Origin: Asticcacaulis sp. AC402
Lineage (GTDB): Bacteria; Pseudomonadota; Alphaproteobacteria; Caulobacterales; Caulobacteraceae
Reading direction: 5' to 3'
NCBI RefSeq assembly: GCF_000495835.1
Contig: NZ_AWGC01000009.1
Span: forward strand, 1-64,000
DNA: 64,000 nucleotides
The notes under the pieces are model-generated. The model did not search any database, was not told the origin of the DNA, and saw only the letters and a list, made by a program, of their open reading frames with translations. How positions within the stretch are numbered: position 1 is the first letter of the stretch; every line of letters begins with the position of its first letter. This document shows, in pieces, positions 35,239 to 43,001 of this stretch. The position numbers were made by a program, and so were the translations under genes.

Positions 35239-35271
35239 AAAAAGGCCGCCCTGCCGGTGGCGGGGCGGCCC
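35239..35271 (-). terminator. Rho-independent terminator of the SIMPL gene
   Basis: GGCCGCCCTGCC (35244-35255) pairs with GGCGGGGCGGCC (35259-35270), 12 pairs with one U-G. On the minus strand it is followed by TTTTT, 20 bases after the SIMPL stop. Confidence 0.9.
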
Positions 35272-35291
35272 GTAGTAATTACAACGCAGTT

Positions 35292-36038
35292 TTACTCAAG
35301 TTCGAACACGGCCGAGACGCTGACGCTGAGCTGCAGCTCTCCCGATGACACGGGGGTCGACTTGTCCATGGCGGCTTCGGCGCGCATCATCATCATCGGC
35401 TGGGGCGGATGATAGCCAGGTCCACCTTCCGACAGGGTCTGGACCCGCTTGACCTTCATGCCAAGCGCAGCGGCGTAAAGATTGGCGCGTTGCATCAGAA
35501 GTTTGACGGCCGACTGACGCGCCTGGTCGGTGAGGGCGGCATCGTTCTTCAGGCCGAAATTGATGTTGTCGATCTGGTTGACACCCGCAGCCAGAACGGC
35601 ATCGATGACGGCGCCCGTCTGGTCAAGTTTGTTGACGCGCACCGTCACCTGGTTCATCGCCTGGTAGCCGGTGATCTTGGGCTGGCCGCCTGTGTTGTTG
35701 TAGTCGTACTGCGGGCTGAGGTTGAGGCTGGACGTCTGGATGTCCTTGGCGTCGATGCCGGCGGCTTTGAGCGCGGCCATGACCTGGTTCATCCTGACAT
35801 TGTTGTTCTTCATGGCGTTGGAGGCGTTTCCAGCCTGAGTGACAACGCCGAAGCTGACGGTTGCCATGTCGGGGGCGGCGGAGACTTCACCGTTGGCGGT
35901 CAGGCTAAGAGTGGTCGGCAGGCTGGCGGGTGAAATCATCATCGGTGTCATGGTCTGGGCAGAAGCGGACATGGGGGCTGCGGCCAGGGCGGCGGCACAC
36001 ACCGACAGGGTCAGGGCTTTGAGGATGGAACGGGTCAT
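35292..36038 (-). CDS. Secreted SIMPL-domain (DUF541) protein
   Basis: The 248-residue protein has a signal peptide ending at MSASAQ and one SIMPL domain. The domain reads SLTANGEVSAAPDMATVSFG, NNVRMNQVMAALKAAGIDAK, DIQTSSLNLSPQYDY, YQAMNQVTVRV and DNINFGLKN, and ends LQLSVSVSAVFELE. SIMPL proteins form periplasmic or outer-membrane oligomers of poorly known role, some linked to oxidative stress. The gene has its own terminator and lies between the two M23 modules. A Met-rich segment (QPMMMMRAEAAMD) near the end is notable. Confidence 0.9.
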   Translation of the reverse strand: MTRSILKALTLSVCAAALAAAPMSASAQTMTPMMISPASLPTTLSLTANGEVSAAPDMATVSFGVVTQAGNASNAMKNNNVRMNQVMAALKAAGIDAKDIQTSSLNLSPQYDYNNTGGQPKITGYQAMNQVTVRVNKLDQTGAVIDAVLAAGVNQIDNINFGLKNDAALTDQARQSAVKLLMQRANLYAAALGMKVKRVQTLSEGGPGYHPPQPMMMMRAEAAMDKSTPVSSGELQLSVSVSAVFELE

Positions 36039-36264
36039 TTGGGGTCTTTCTGTTACTTTATGTGCGCCTTAGATCAAAAGTGGCAATCCACCCTTTGGTA
36101 CAAGGCCCGTGCGACGGTAGGCTCCGTCGTTGCTATCGGTTTACGAAAACGTCGCTGAACATGGACTGAATGAAATAAGGTTGAAATGTGGTGCGCGCAA
36201 GGCCGCCGGTTCCGCACCGTTTGGCCGCCCCGCCGTCTCAAAATTCCGATTTTCTGCCGAAGGC

Positions 36265-36340
36265 TGGTAGGCGAGGAGGGACTCGAACCCCCAACCAGAC
36301 CGTTATGAGCGGTCGGCTCTAACCATTGAGCTACTCGCCC
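36265..36340 (-). tRNA. tRNA with anticodon CAT, probably tRNA-Ile2 (lysidine type)
   Basis: A 76-base cloverleaf with encoded CCA. Acceptor GGGCGAG pairs with CTCGCCT with a G1-U72 wobble. The D arm is GCTC...GAGC with the short loop AATGGTTA. The anticodon arm is GACCG-CTCATAA-CGGTC, and the T arm GGGGG-TTCGAGT-CCCTC. CAT anticodons occur in initiator, elongator Met and Ile2 tRNAs. The initiator type is excluded by the stem without a GGG/CCC run. The short D loop resembles Ile2, whose C34 is converted to lysidine by TilS to read AUA. Elongator Met remains possible. Confidence 0.8.
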
Positions 36341-36590
36341 CCATGACAGGGCTTCCGCAATCGCAGAAGGCGGCGGTGCTAACATGCACAGCGAGACGTT
36401 TCAAGCCGTAGCCGAAACCGTTGCCACTTTCGGCCGAATAATGGTCAGGGCCCGCAGGGCCGATGGTTCTGGCGATAGCGGCTGACGATACGGCGTTCTC
36501 GGTTAAGTTGCTTGAGGCCGTACGGGCTCTTTTCGCGAATGAGCACGCAGTGAAGGCTTGGTGAGGTGATCCAAAGATCGAACAGTGTGC
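36341..36590. other. Intergenic stretch upstream of the tRNA, nothing recognised
   Basis: About 250 bases between the tRNA 5' end and repeat copy 2. The tRNA promoter must lie in its left part. A minus-strand open frame (36445-36702) runs into the repeat and has no recognisable motif, so it is not called. Confidence 0.4.
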
Positions 36591-36731
36591 TTATACCAAT
36601 CCACGATGACCTTGACTCATCGTGGATTGGCAAGGGCGACTGCCCGCCCGAGCTTTTGCGAGGAGCCATGCGGCGTTTGAGCTGAAAAAATGCGAATACC
36701 AAGCGTCATTCTTTATGAGGCTTGGTATTAG
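36591..36731. repeat. Two-hairpin interspersed repeat, copy 2
   Basis: CCAATCCACGATGA (36596-36609) pairs perfectly with TCATCGTGGATTGG (36617-36630) over the loop CCTTGAC. AATACCAAGC (36695-36704) pairs perfectly with GCTTGGTATT (36720-36729). The core CGCCCGAGCTT, TGCGAGGAGCCATG and TTGAGCTGAAAA is shared with copy 1 (12104-12270), which is longer by an internal insertion of ~25 bases. Stem bases differ between copies in a compensated manner. Confidence 0.78.
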
Positions 36732-36794
36732 AGATACGCGCTTTTCGCACTTTTTAGAAAGATCAGCCTGATCGATGCAATCTTTGGTCGCCGT

Positions 36795-37067
36795 CTAACC
36801 CGCCATATCGGCATATTTGTCGTGGCGGCGAAGCCAGGCAGCGGCATAGCCGCAGATCGGAATCACCTTCAGATTGCGTTCTCGGGCCGCGTCCATCACG
36901 CCTTTCATCAGACGCCCGGCCGTGCCCTTTCCGCGCAGGGCCGCGGGTGCTTCGACGTATTCGATAGAGAGGGTGTTGCCGTTCACCCGGTAGTCGGCAA
37001 TGGCGGTGGAGCCGTCTTCGCTCAGTTCGAAACGGCCGCGCGCTGGGTTATCGATGACGTCGGACAT
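36795..37067 (-). CDS. Small GNAT-type N-acetyltransferase (YjdJ-like)
   Basis: A 90-residue protein of the short GNAT/GCN5-related type: RFELSEDGSTAIADYRVNGN, LSIEYVEAPAALRGKGTAGRL (acetyl-CoA loop), LMKGVMDAARERNLKVIPIC, then YAAAWLRRHDKYADM. The C-terminal Pro-Ile-Cys...Y is the conserved family end. Members are thought to acetylate small molecules or protein termini. AAGGAG lies 9 bases ahead of ATG 37067; the longer frame to 37190 is spurious. It is separate from the M23 module just downstream. Confidence 0.85.
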   Translation of the reverse strand: MSDVIDNPARGRFELSEDGSTAIADYRVNGNTLSIEYVEAPAALRGKGTAGRLMKGVMDAARERNLKVIPICGYAAAWLRRHDKYADMAG

Positions 37068-37125
37068 AGGGCTCTCCTTGGATAGGCCGCGCACTCTGCT
37101 TATCCTGGGATCAAAAAAACACGAT

Positions 37126-38187
37126 CTACCAGGCCGTGACGGGACAGGCATTGCCGGCCAGCTTGCGCTGATAGGCCGCCACCAGGGCACTATAGGGCGG
37201 GACGAAAGTGTTCACCGGCCGCAGGGTTCCGTTCACCGGTTCTGCAACCGACAGCCGGATTTCGAAGTGCAGGTGGACCGAGGTGTAGGACGCTCCTTTG
37301 GGGCCGAAATCGCCGACCCGGCCCAACTTTCGGCCGGCCGCGACCACGGTCGTTGTGCCTTCCAGTGGCTGCCAGCGGGCGATGTACTCCGGGTTCATAT
37401 GCAGGTAGCGATAAATGCGATAGGGCGCCTTGGTTCCGCGGACGGTCAGGGTGTAGCTGGCGACGTCTTTGATGACCACGTCTTCCGGCGCGATGGCCCA
37501 GTGGACGCTGCGGTGGCAGGTTTCCGGGCGGATGTCCTGGCCTTGATGGCCCTTGGCGCCGTGACAAAGGGCGTTATCGCCCGAGCGTTTTTCACAGAAG
37601 TTGTCGCGCCACGGATATTGATAATTGGTCGGGTCGCAGCTGCTGCCGCGCAGGGTGTTGGCGGCGGTAATCCAGCCAGACTGCTTGGGGTCGCTGTAGG
37701 CCTTGGCGTGCAGGGCGTCATAGGTTGCCTTGGACGCCATGCCCTCAGCGGTGACATAGCCGTCGCCACCCGGACGGTAGAACTGGCTGTTGGCATAGGC
37801 CAGGCCTTCGAGCGGGAAGCACATGTCCGGCGACCAGTTGTCGGCCACGGTCGTCGCCTTGTAGCCCGGATCAGCATTACTGGTGGCTGACCAGGGGAGG
37901 GGAATGGTGCTGGATGACCACGACCACGGCATGAGGTCTGTCGCCGGCAAATAGGTAAACCCGCCAGGCGCTGAGCTCTCCACCGAAGCCGCGGCAGAAG
38001 CTGCCTCCGAGTCGTCGATATCGGCGGTCGTCGAACTGGAGATGGCCGAGGACGATGTCGCGCCGCCCATTGGAATGACGGGCAGGCCATATTTCGCACC
38101 CTGGCACTGATAGAGCAAGCCCAGGGCAAGGATCAGGATGATGACGGCGATGACGGCGCTGCCGCCGGAGCTATTGTTTCGGCTCAT
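37126..38187 (-). CDS. M23 (LytM) metallopeptidase with N-terminal anchor, module copy B
   Basis: A 353-residue paralogue of the protein at 33368-34195. It has an N-terminal membrane anchor (AVIAVIILILALGLLYQC) instead of a clear lipobox, a Ser/Ala-rich linker, a conserved WSPDMCFPLEGLAYANSQFY (118-137), then a ~45-residue insert. The M23 domain carries H214xxxD218 in GHQGQDIRP, H263 in YRYLHMN and HLH at 305-307. All zinc ligands are present. Five Cys (123, 184, 198, 208, 224) match the paralogue. The gene overlaps its partner by 4 bases (ATGA). Likely a periplasmic peptidoglycan endopeptidase. Confidence 0.82.
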   Translation of the reverse strand: MSRNNSSGGSAVIAVIILILALGLLYQCQGAKYGLPVIPMGGATSSSAISSSTTADIDDSEAASAAASVESSAPGGFTYLPATDLMPWSWSSSTIPLPWSATSNADPGYKATTVADNWSPDMCFPLEGLAYANSQFYRPGGDGYVTAEGMASKATYDALHAKAYSDPKQSGWITAANTLRGSSCDPTNYQYPWRDNFCEKRSGDNALCHGAKGHQGQDIRPETCHRSVHWAIAPEDVVIKDVASYTLTVRGTKAPYRIYRYLHMNPEYIARWQPLEGTTTVVAAGRKLGRVGDFGPKGASYTSVHLHFEIRLSVAEPVNGTLRPVNTFVPPYSALVAAYQRKLAGNACPVTAW

Positions 38188-38936
38188 GGCTTCACCGGAT
38201 TGTTGGCGGCCTGGCGCTTGAGAATGTCACGATTGACCGGAGCCGCCACGGCGTCGGTCGGCTTTCCAGGATTTGGGGGCGGCTGGGTCGTGTTACCGCC
38301 ACCGGTGGCGGCAACGAATTCCCGTTCGGCCTGAGCGCCCAGAACAACCTCCGTCATGCCGGCGGCGATTTTACGGATGTAGGCAGAGTCGGCGCAATAG
38401 CTCATCGCCGCATCGGCGTCGCAGATGACTTCGATGGTGTAGGACATGCCAAAGCGCGAAAAACTGGCCATCCAGCCGTCCTCTGTCTGGCTAAACAGGG
38501 CTTCGACCGGCTGGCCGCCCATATTCACCTGATCGAACTTGACACCCTTGAACATGCCCGGCTGTGAGGCGACGAAGACACGGGTGCCGCTGAGCAGGAC
38601 CGTCAAGCCCTTGACCGGCTGCGGCAGATTGACGTCATAGACGTCCCCGAGCGACATGAAGGCCAGGCCATCGCGGCTGACCCCGGTCGTGGCGTCGGGC
38701 AACAGGATTGGCAAGGTGGTGGTATCGACCTGCTCGTTGCGGACGCGTAAGCCACGCGTCCCCCGAGATTTGGCGGCGACTCCGGGGTTATAGACCCGCG
38801 ACAGGGTTTTCCAGTCGATAGGGGCAGGTTCCAGGACGCGCGGTGCGGCATCCTGGGCCTGGGGCGAGACGGCAATGCCGCCGCCCAGCATTACGGCCAG
38901 GGCCACCGCAGCCAAAGGCATTATCTTGCCGTTCAC
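38184..38936 (-). CDS. Exported partner protein of the M23 peptidase, module copy B
   Basis: A 250-residue protein with a cleavable-looking signal (LAAVALAVMLGGGIAVSPQA). The ~130-residue domain matches 34198-35136: TLPILLPDATTG, SLGDVYDVNLPQPVKGLTVL, GTRVFVASQPG, QTEDGWMASFSRFGMSYTIEV, ICDADAAMSYC and SAYIRKIAAGM. The Cys pair is conserved, so a disulfide is likely. The C-terminal tail is Pro/Asn-rich and differs between copies. Start at ATG 38936. It is translationally coupled to the M23 gene. No family name is recognised. Confidence 0.65.
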   Translation of the reverse strand: MNGKIMPLAAVALAVMLGGGIAVSPQAQDAAPRVLEPAPIDWKTLSRVYNPGVAAKSRGTRGLRVRNEQVDTTTLPILLPDATTGVSRDGLAFMSLGDVYDVNLPQPVKGLTVLLSGTRVFVASQPGMFKGVKFDQVNMGGQPVEALFSQTEDGWMASFSRFGMSYTIEVICDADAAMSYCADSAYIRKIAAGMTEVVLGAQAEREFVAATGGGNTTQPPPNPGKPTDAVAAPVNRDILKRQAANNPVKP

Positions 38937-39103
38937 GAAATCAGCCCCCTTGAGCGAAGTCCAATAAATTTAAGCAATGCAAAAACCGTGAAGTAGTGTT
39001 AACAGGTATTAACGCCAGAGTCCCGTGCGTTGATATTATTTCAGAGGGTGAACATTTTTCGCCACAGGGGTGTCAAAATCGTATTGCAATATCTATTCTG
39101 TTT

Positions 39104-39130
39104 GATTGCCTGAGCGGGAATCAGGCAATC
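39104..39130. promoter_or_regulatory. Perfect 10-bp inverted repeat in a divergent intergenic region
   Basis: GATTGCCTGA (39104-39113) and TCAGGCAATC (39121-39130) are exact inverse complements around a 7-base loop. It lies between the divergent M23 partner gene (starts 38936) and the SPOR gene (starts 39290). No convincing T-run follows on either strand, so an operator or RNA leader element is as likely as a terminator. Confidence 0.45.
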
Positions 39131-39170
39131 CTGTTTCCCTGCGACCGTTGAACCCAAGACTTTTGTGTCG

Positions 39171-39248
39171 TGTGGCCAACGGCCCCAAGATATTTTTTTG
39201 TGGCCTGCGGCCTCAAGATATTGTGTTTTGTGGCCTGCGGCCCCAGGG
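39171..39248 (+). repeat. Three tandem GC-rich units upstream of the SPOR gene
   Basis: Three copies of a 28-30 base unit start at 39171, 39199 and 39229. The common core is TGTGGCC-(tgc/aac)-GGCC followed by C/T-CAAGATATT in the first two and CCAGGGG in the third. Each unit can form a short GGCC-GGCC hairpin. The repeats end ~40 bases before the start codon, inside the probable 5' untranslated region. Confidence 0.6.
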
Positions 39249-39289
39249 GCTTTTGTATTTTTCAGGCTTCGGCCAAGGACTTCGCACCC

Positions 39290-40021
39290 ATGCTGGACAA
39301 GGATCGCGGCACCTATTCGCCCCCAACCGAAGACAATCTTAGCTACGAATCGCGCCGCACGGCGTCGCGCGATCAGGCACCGTTGACCTTGATTATCAGC
39401 GGCATAGTGCTGGTAATCGTCTTGCTGGCGGCGGTGTTGTTCTACAATTCCAGCCTGAGCAAAAGCACCCGCATCCCCACCGAAGTCGGCGAAACCCTGG
39501 GTGAGTTCCGGGACGACAAGGTCACCGACGCCAAGGTTCTCAACGACTCAGACATGGCCGATGGCGAGGCGGTGTTCGCCCCCAGCGCAGAAACGCCGAC
39601 CCTGCGCGATTCCGCGGCTTCGGTCGAAGCTAACCTGGCGCCGCCGCCCGTCACGCCGATCGAAGGGCCGCTGCCATCGCAGCAGACGCCGGCCGACACC
39701 ACCCCGGTTCCGGGGGCTGTCGCCAAGCCGGAGGCAAAGCCAGACGTAAAGTCCACTGGCACACAGCAACCGGTGGCTTCGACCGGCTCGACCTCGGTCC
39801 AGATCGGCGCTTTTGACAGCCAGGAAAAGGCCAATGCCGAATACAACAAGGTGGCTTCCAACTTTGGCCTGTTCGTCGGTGGTGCTGGCAAGAGTGTGCA
39901 AAAGGTCGAGACCGAACGCGGCACATTCTATCGCACCGCCTTTACCGGCCTGTCGGCGGAAAAGGCCAGGTCCTTCTGCGCCGCGCTAAAATCGGCCGGC
40001 CGCGACTGCATTGTCAGGTAA
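39290..40021 (+). CDS. SPOR-domain membrane protein
   Basis: A 243-residue type II membrane protein. A short cytoplasmic head (MLDKDRGTYSPPTEDN) is followed by one membrane helix (LTLIISGIVLVIVLLAAVLF), a ~90-residue Pro/Thr/Ala-rich periplasmic linker, and a C-terminal SPOR domain of ~75 residues (SVQIGAFDSQEKANAEYNKV ... RSFCAALKSAGRDCIV). SPOR domains bind denuded glycan strands at the division septum. The open frame extends into the repeat region, but ATG 39290 is the sensible start. Its stop overlaps the nagZ start by one base, the classic Caulobacterales order. Confidence 0.85.
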   Translation: MLDKDRGTYSPPTEDNLSYESRRTASRDQAPLTLIISGIVLVIVLLAAVLFYNSSLSKSTRIPTEVGETLGEFRDDKVTDAKVLNDSDMADGEAVFAPSAETPTLRDSAASVEANLAPPPVTPIEGPLPSQQTPADTTPVPGAVAKPEAKPDVKSTGTQQPVASTGSTSVQIGAFDSQEKANAEYNKVASNFGLFVGGAGKSVQKVETERGTFYRTAFTGLSAEKARSFCAALKSAGRDCIVR

Positions 40022-41118
40022 TGGCCAAATCGTCGAAATTGGCCGATGTCCGGGCCTGTATTGTCGGACTGAGCGGCACGGCATTGACGGTGGAAGAGCA
40101 ACGCTTTTTCTCCGAAAACGCACCTCTCGGCTTCATTCTTTTCCGTCGCAATATCGAGACACCCGCCCAGACCAAGGCCCTGGTCACCGCGCTGAAGGGC
40201 TGTGTCCGTCATAACCCGCTGATCCTGATCGACCAGGAAGGCGGCCGGGTGCGCCGCCTTAAGCCTCCGCACTGGCCGGACTATCCCCCCGCCGCGCGGT
40301 TTGCCGAAGTGTGCAATGACCCGTCGGAGCAGCGCGAAATGGTCCGTCTTGGCGCCCGGTTGATGGCCAACGACCTGTATGAGTTGGGCATCAATGTCGA
40401 CTGCGTGCCGGTATTGGACGTGCCGCAGCCCGGTGCCCACGACATTATCGGCGACCGAGCCTATGGCCTGACGGCCGATGATGTTGCCGTGATGGGCCGC
40501 GCGGCCTGCGAAGGCCTGCTGGCCGGCGGCGTCCTGCCGGTCATCAAGCATATCCCCGGACACGGCCGGGCAGGGGCCGACTCGCATACCGACCTGCCCA
40601 GGGTCGAAACGGACTTGGAAGAGCTGCTAAAGGTTGATTTTTATCCGTTCCAGGTCAATGCCGACATGCCGATCGCCATGACCGCGCATGTGCTGTACTC
40701 AGCGATCGACCGGCGAAATACGGCGACCACTTCGAAAAAGTGCATCAAGATGATCCGTGACGTCATCGGCTTCGACGGCCTGCTGATCTGCGACGACCTG
40801 TCGATGAACGCGCTGAGCGGCGACTTGAATCACCGGGCAAGGGCCTCGTTGAAGGCCGGTTGCGACGTCCTGCTGCATTGTAACGGCCAAATGGATCAGA
40901 TGAAGGCCGTTCTGAGCGAGACGCCCAAGTTGCGCCGCAGTGCCCGGCGGCGCGCTGAGGCTTGTTTCCGCCGCCTGCTGAGCATCCCTGAGCCGCTGGA
41001 CGTGCCCGACGCCCGGGCACGCTTCAATGTCGTCCTGGCGCGCGGGGCGCCGCTTGAGGTCAAACTGGATCCAACAGAGGTATTGGCCGGCGCGCCCGCA
41101 GCCATAGAACAGGCGTGA
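40021..41118 (+). CDS. nagZ: Beta-N-acetylhexosaminidase NagZ (GH3)
   Basis: A 365-residue cytosolic GH3 enzyme of NagZ type. It has LILIDQEGGRVRRLKP, the motif KHIPGHGRAGADSHTDLPRV containing the His/Asp acid-base pair on the flexible loop, and the nucleophile Asp in LLICDDLSMNALSG. NagZ removes GlcNAc from GlcNAc-anhydroMurNAc peptides during wall recycling and feeds the AmpG/AmpR pathway where present. It overlaps the previous stop (TAATG) and the scpA start (GTGA), so it is in one operon. Length is normal to slightly long for the family (~340). Confidence 0.94.
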   Translation: MAKSSKLADVRACIVGLSGTALTVEEQRFFSENAPLGFILFRRNIETPAQTKALVTALKGCVRHNPLILIDQEGGRVRRLKPPHWPDYPPAARFAEVCNDPSEQREMVRLGARLMANDLYELGINVDCVPVLDVPQPGAHDIIGDRAYGLTADDVAVMGRAACEGLLAGGVLPVIKHIPGHGRAGADSHTDLPRVETDLEELLKVDFYPFQVNADMPIAMTAHVLYSAIDRRNTATTSKKCIKMIRDVIGFDGLLICDDLSMNALSGDLNHRARASLKAGCDVLLHCNGQMDQMKAVLSETPKLRRSARRRAEACFRRLLSIPEPLDVPDARARFNVVLARGAPLEVKLDPTEVLAGAPAAIEQA

Positions 41119-41990
41119 GCCGCGAACGCGCTGCACCGTCCGGTCTTGATCACGACGTCCGGCAGTCGCGGCTGGACTTTAACGGTTCGACGCCGGACAC
41201 ACCCGAGGACATCGCTCCCGAAGAAGCCCTGGTGCTGCAACTCGACAGCTACGAAGGTCCTCTGCATGTCCTTCTGGCCCTGGCGCGGTCCCAGAAGGTC
41301 GACCTGCTCAAGATCTCGATCACCCGCCTGGCCGAACAGTACCTGACCTTTATCCAGGAGGCACGCAAGCTGCGCTTTTCGCTGGCGGCGGACTACCTGG
41401 TCATGGCGTCGTGGCTGGCCTATCTCAAGTCGCGCCTGCTACTGCCCAGGACCGAACGCAAACAGGGTAACGAGCCGGCGCCGGAAGACCTGGCGGCCGC
41501 CCTCGCGTTCCGCCTAAAGAAGCTGGAGGCCATGCGCAAGTCGGTCGAGTCGCTGACCGAGCGGCCGCAGTTAAAGCGCGACGTCTTCGCCCGCGGCGAT
41601 CCGGAAGCGCGGCTGATTATCCCGTCGTCGCGCATCGAGGCCAATGTCTTCGACCTGATGAGCGCCTATGTCACCCAGCGCCGGCGCGAGACCGAGCGCC
41701 ACTATGATCCGACGCGGCGCATCGAAGCCTATTCGCTGGAAGATGCTCGCGATCACTTGCGTTCGCAGCTGCCGTCGCTGAGTAGCTGGACGGCGCTGGA
41801 CGACGTCGCACCCCAACCGCGTGGCGGCGTAGGCCCCAAGCGTATTTCCTACCTGGCCTCGACCCTGTCAGCGTCGCTGGAACTGACCAAGGAGGGGCAA
41901 TTGCAACTGCAGCAGCTGGCGACGTTCGACACCCTTTACATGCGCAAACGCACCCCCCTCATGCCGATCGCGGAGGTCAAGCCGCAATGA
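41115..41990 (+). CDS. scpA: Segregation and condensation protein A (kleisin)
   Basis: A 291-residue kleisin that starts at GTG 41115. The N-terminal helical region has LVLQLDSYEGPLHVLLALARSQKVDLLKI, the ScpA signature for the Smc neck, followed by YLVMASWLAYLKSRLLLP. The C-terminal winged helix (ALFDTLYM-like end: QLQQLATFDTLYM) caps the Smc head. It closes the Smc-ScpA-ScpB ring for chromosome organisation and segregation. It is coupled by 4-base overlaps on both sides. The length and order with nagZ before and scpB after are standard in alphaproteobacteria. Confidence 0.93.
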   Translation: MSRERAAPSGLDHDVRQSRLDFNGSTPDTPEDIAPEEALVLQLDSYEGPLHVLLALARSQKVDLLKISITRLAEQYLTFIQEARKLRFSLAADYLVMASWLAYLKSRLLLPRTERKQGNEPAPEDLAAALAFRLKKLEAMRKSVESLTERPQLKRDVFARGDPEARLIIPSSRIEANVFDLMSAYVTQRRRETERHYDPTRRIEAYSLEDARDHLRSQLPSLSSWTALDDVAPQPRGGVGPKRISYLASTLSASLELTKEGQLQLQQLATFDTLYMRKRTPLMPIAEVKPQ

Positions 41991-42628
41991 CTCCTGAAAC
42001 CCTTGAACGCGCTGTTGAGGCATTGTTGTTTGCCGCTGCCGGCCCGCTGTCGGCCGCCGAGCTGGCCTATCGCCTGCCTGAGGGTGTCGATGTTGGGCAG
42101 GCCCTGGCCAGCTTGAAGGCGCGCTATGCCGGCCGCGGCGTGGCGCTGGAGGTTATCAACGACCGCTGGCAGTTCCGCACCGCCGCCGATCTCGGCTATC
42201 TTATGGTCGAGGAGCGCGAGGAACCTCGGCGCCTGTCCAAGGCGGCGCTGGAGACCCTGGCCATTATCGCCTACCATCAGCCGGTGACGCGCGCCGAGAT
42301 TGAGTCCGTCCGCGGCGTCGGTCTGTCGCGCGGCACGCTGGATGTGCTGCATGAAATGAACCTGATCCGCTTGCGCGGCCGCCGCCGCACACCCGGCCGG
42401 CCGGTGACCTACGGCACAACCGAGACCTTCCTGGAACAGTTTTCCCTGCCCAGCCTGGCCGACCTGCCGGGCGTGGCAGAAATGCGTGCCGCCGGCCTGC
42501 TCGACCTCAATGTGCCGGCCGACTTTATGGTGCCAGACCCGTCGTCGGGCCAGGTTCTCGAGGATGCGGCGATGCTGGAGGATATGGAGGAAGTGGAATT
42601 TGCCCAGGACTTCTTCGAAGCGAAATGA
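41987..42628 (+). CDS. scpB: Segregation and condensation protein B
   Basis: The 213-residue protein has two winged-helix domains: ERAVEALLFAAAGPLSAAEL with GRGVALEVINDRWQFRT, then LSKAALETLAIIAYHQPVTR, IESVRGVGLSRGTLDVLHEM and RRRTPGRPVTYGTT. ScpB dimers bind the kleisin ScpA and stabilise the Smc complex. The start ATG overlaps the scpA stop. A C-terminal acidic tail (LEDAAMLEDMEEVEFAQDF) is normal for this group. Confidence 0.95.
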   Translation: MTPETLERAVEALLFAAAGPLSAAELAYRLPEGVDVGQALASLKARYAGRGVALEVINDRWQFRTAADLGYLMVEEREEPRRLSKAALETLAIIAYHQPVTRAEIESVRGVGLSRGTLDVLHEMNLIRLRGRRRTPGRPVTYGTTETFLEQFSLPSLADLPGVAEMRAAGLLDLNVPADFMVPDPSSGQVLEDAAMLEDMEEVEFAQDFFEAK

Positions 42629-42759
42629 ATTTCTTTGCAGACCAGGCTGTAATCTGCGCAAAAATGCTTCCAAATTCGGTCACAAAAAGCCTATAAGGAC
42701 TGAAATTTGCATTGCGCCCGCCTATGGTTATGGCGAGAGGCGCCAGGGAGAGTAGTATT

Positions 42760-42951
42760 ATGGGTGCATTCAGTATCTGGCACTTGCTTCTGATCGGTGT
42801 GGCCGTGCTGTTGCTGTTCGGCGGTCGCAATCAGATTTCCAACCTGATGGGCGATGCCGCCAAGGGTATCAAGGCCTTCAAGGATGGGCTGAAAGACGGC
42901 GACGACGACGACACCAAGAAGAAAAAGGCCGACGAAGAGCCTAAGGCCTAA
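42760..42951 (+). CDS. tatA: Sec-independent translocase subunit TatA
   Basis: A 63-residue protein with one membrane helix ([20 protein letters not shown]), then the amphipathic helix [20 protein letters not shown] with the F-G-G/R turn, and a highly charged tail ([13 protein letters not shown]). TatA oligomers form the transient pore of the twin-arginine pathway. The open frame extends to 42712, but GGGAGAG just upstream and the family length favour 42760. It is followed by tatB and tatC. Several exported enzymes here carry RR leaders that may use this system. Confidence 0.95.
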   Translation: MGAFSIWHLLLIGVAVLLLFGGRNQISNLMGDAAKGIKAFKDGLKDGDDDDTKKKKADEEPKA

Positions 42952-43001
42952 GTCGTCGCCGTTAGTCTGAGAAACTCCATATCCAAGAGAAAGCTGCCAT
43001 C

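Noticed and set aside
36074-36385. Coding frame across the tRNA gene
   Set aside because: The tRNA cloverleaf explains the sequence.
36445-36702. 85-residue minus-strand frame
   Set aside because: It runs through the interspersed repeat, has no recognised motif and no ribosome site.
39171-39248. CRISPR array
   Set aside because: Only three GC-rich units with no unique spacers of constant size and no cas genes.
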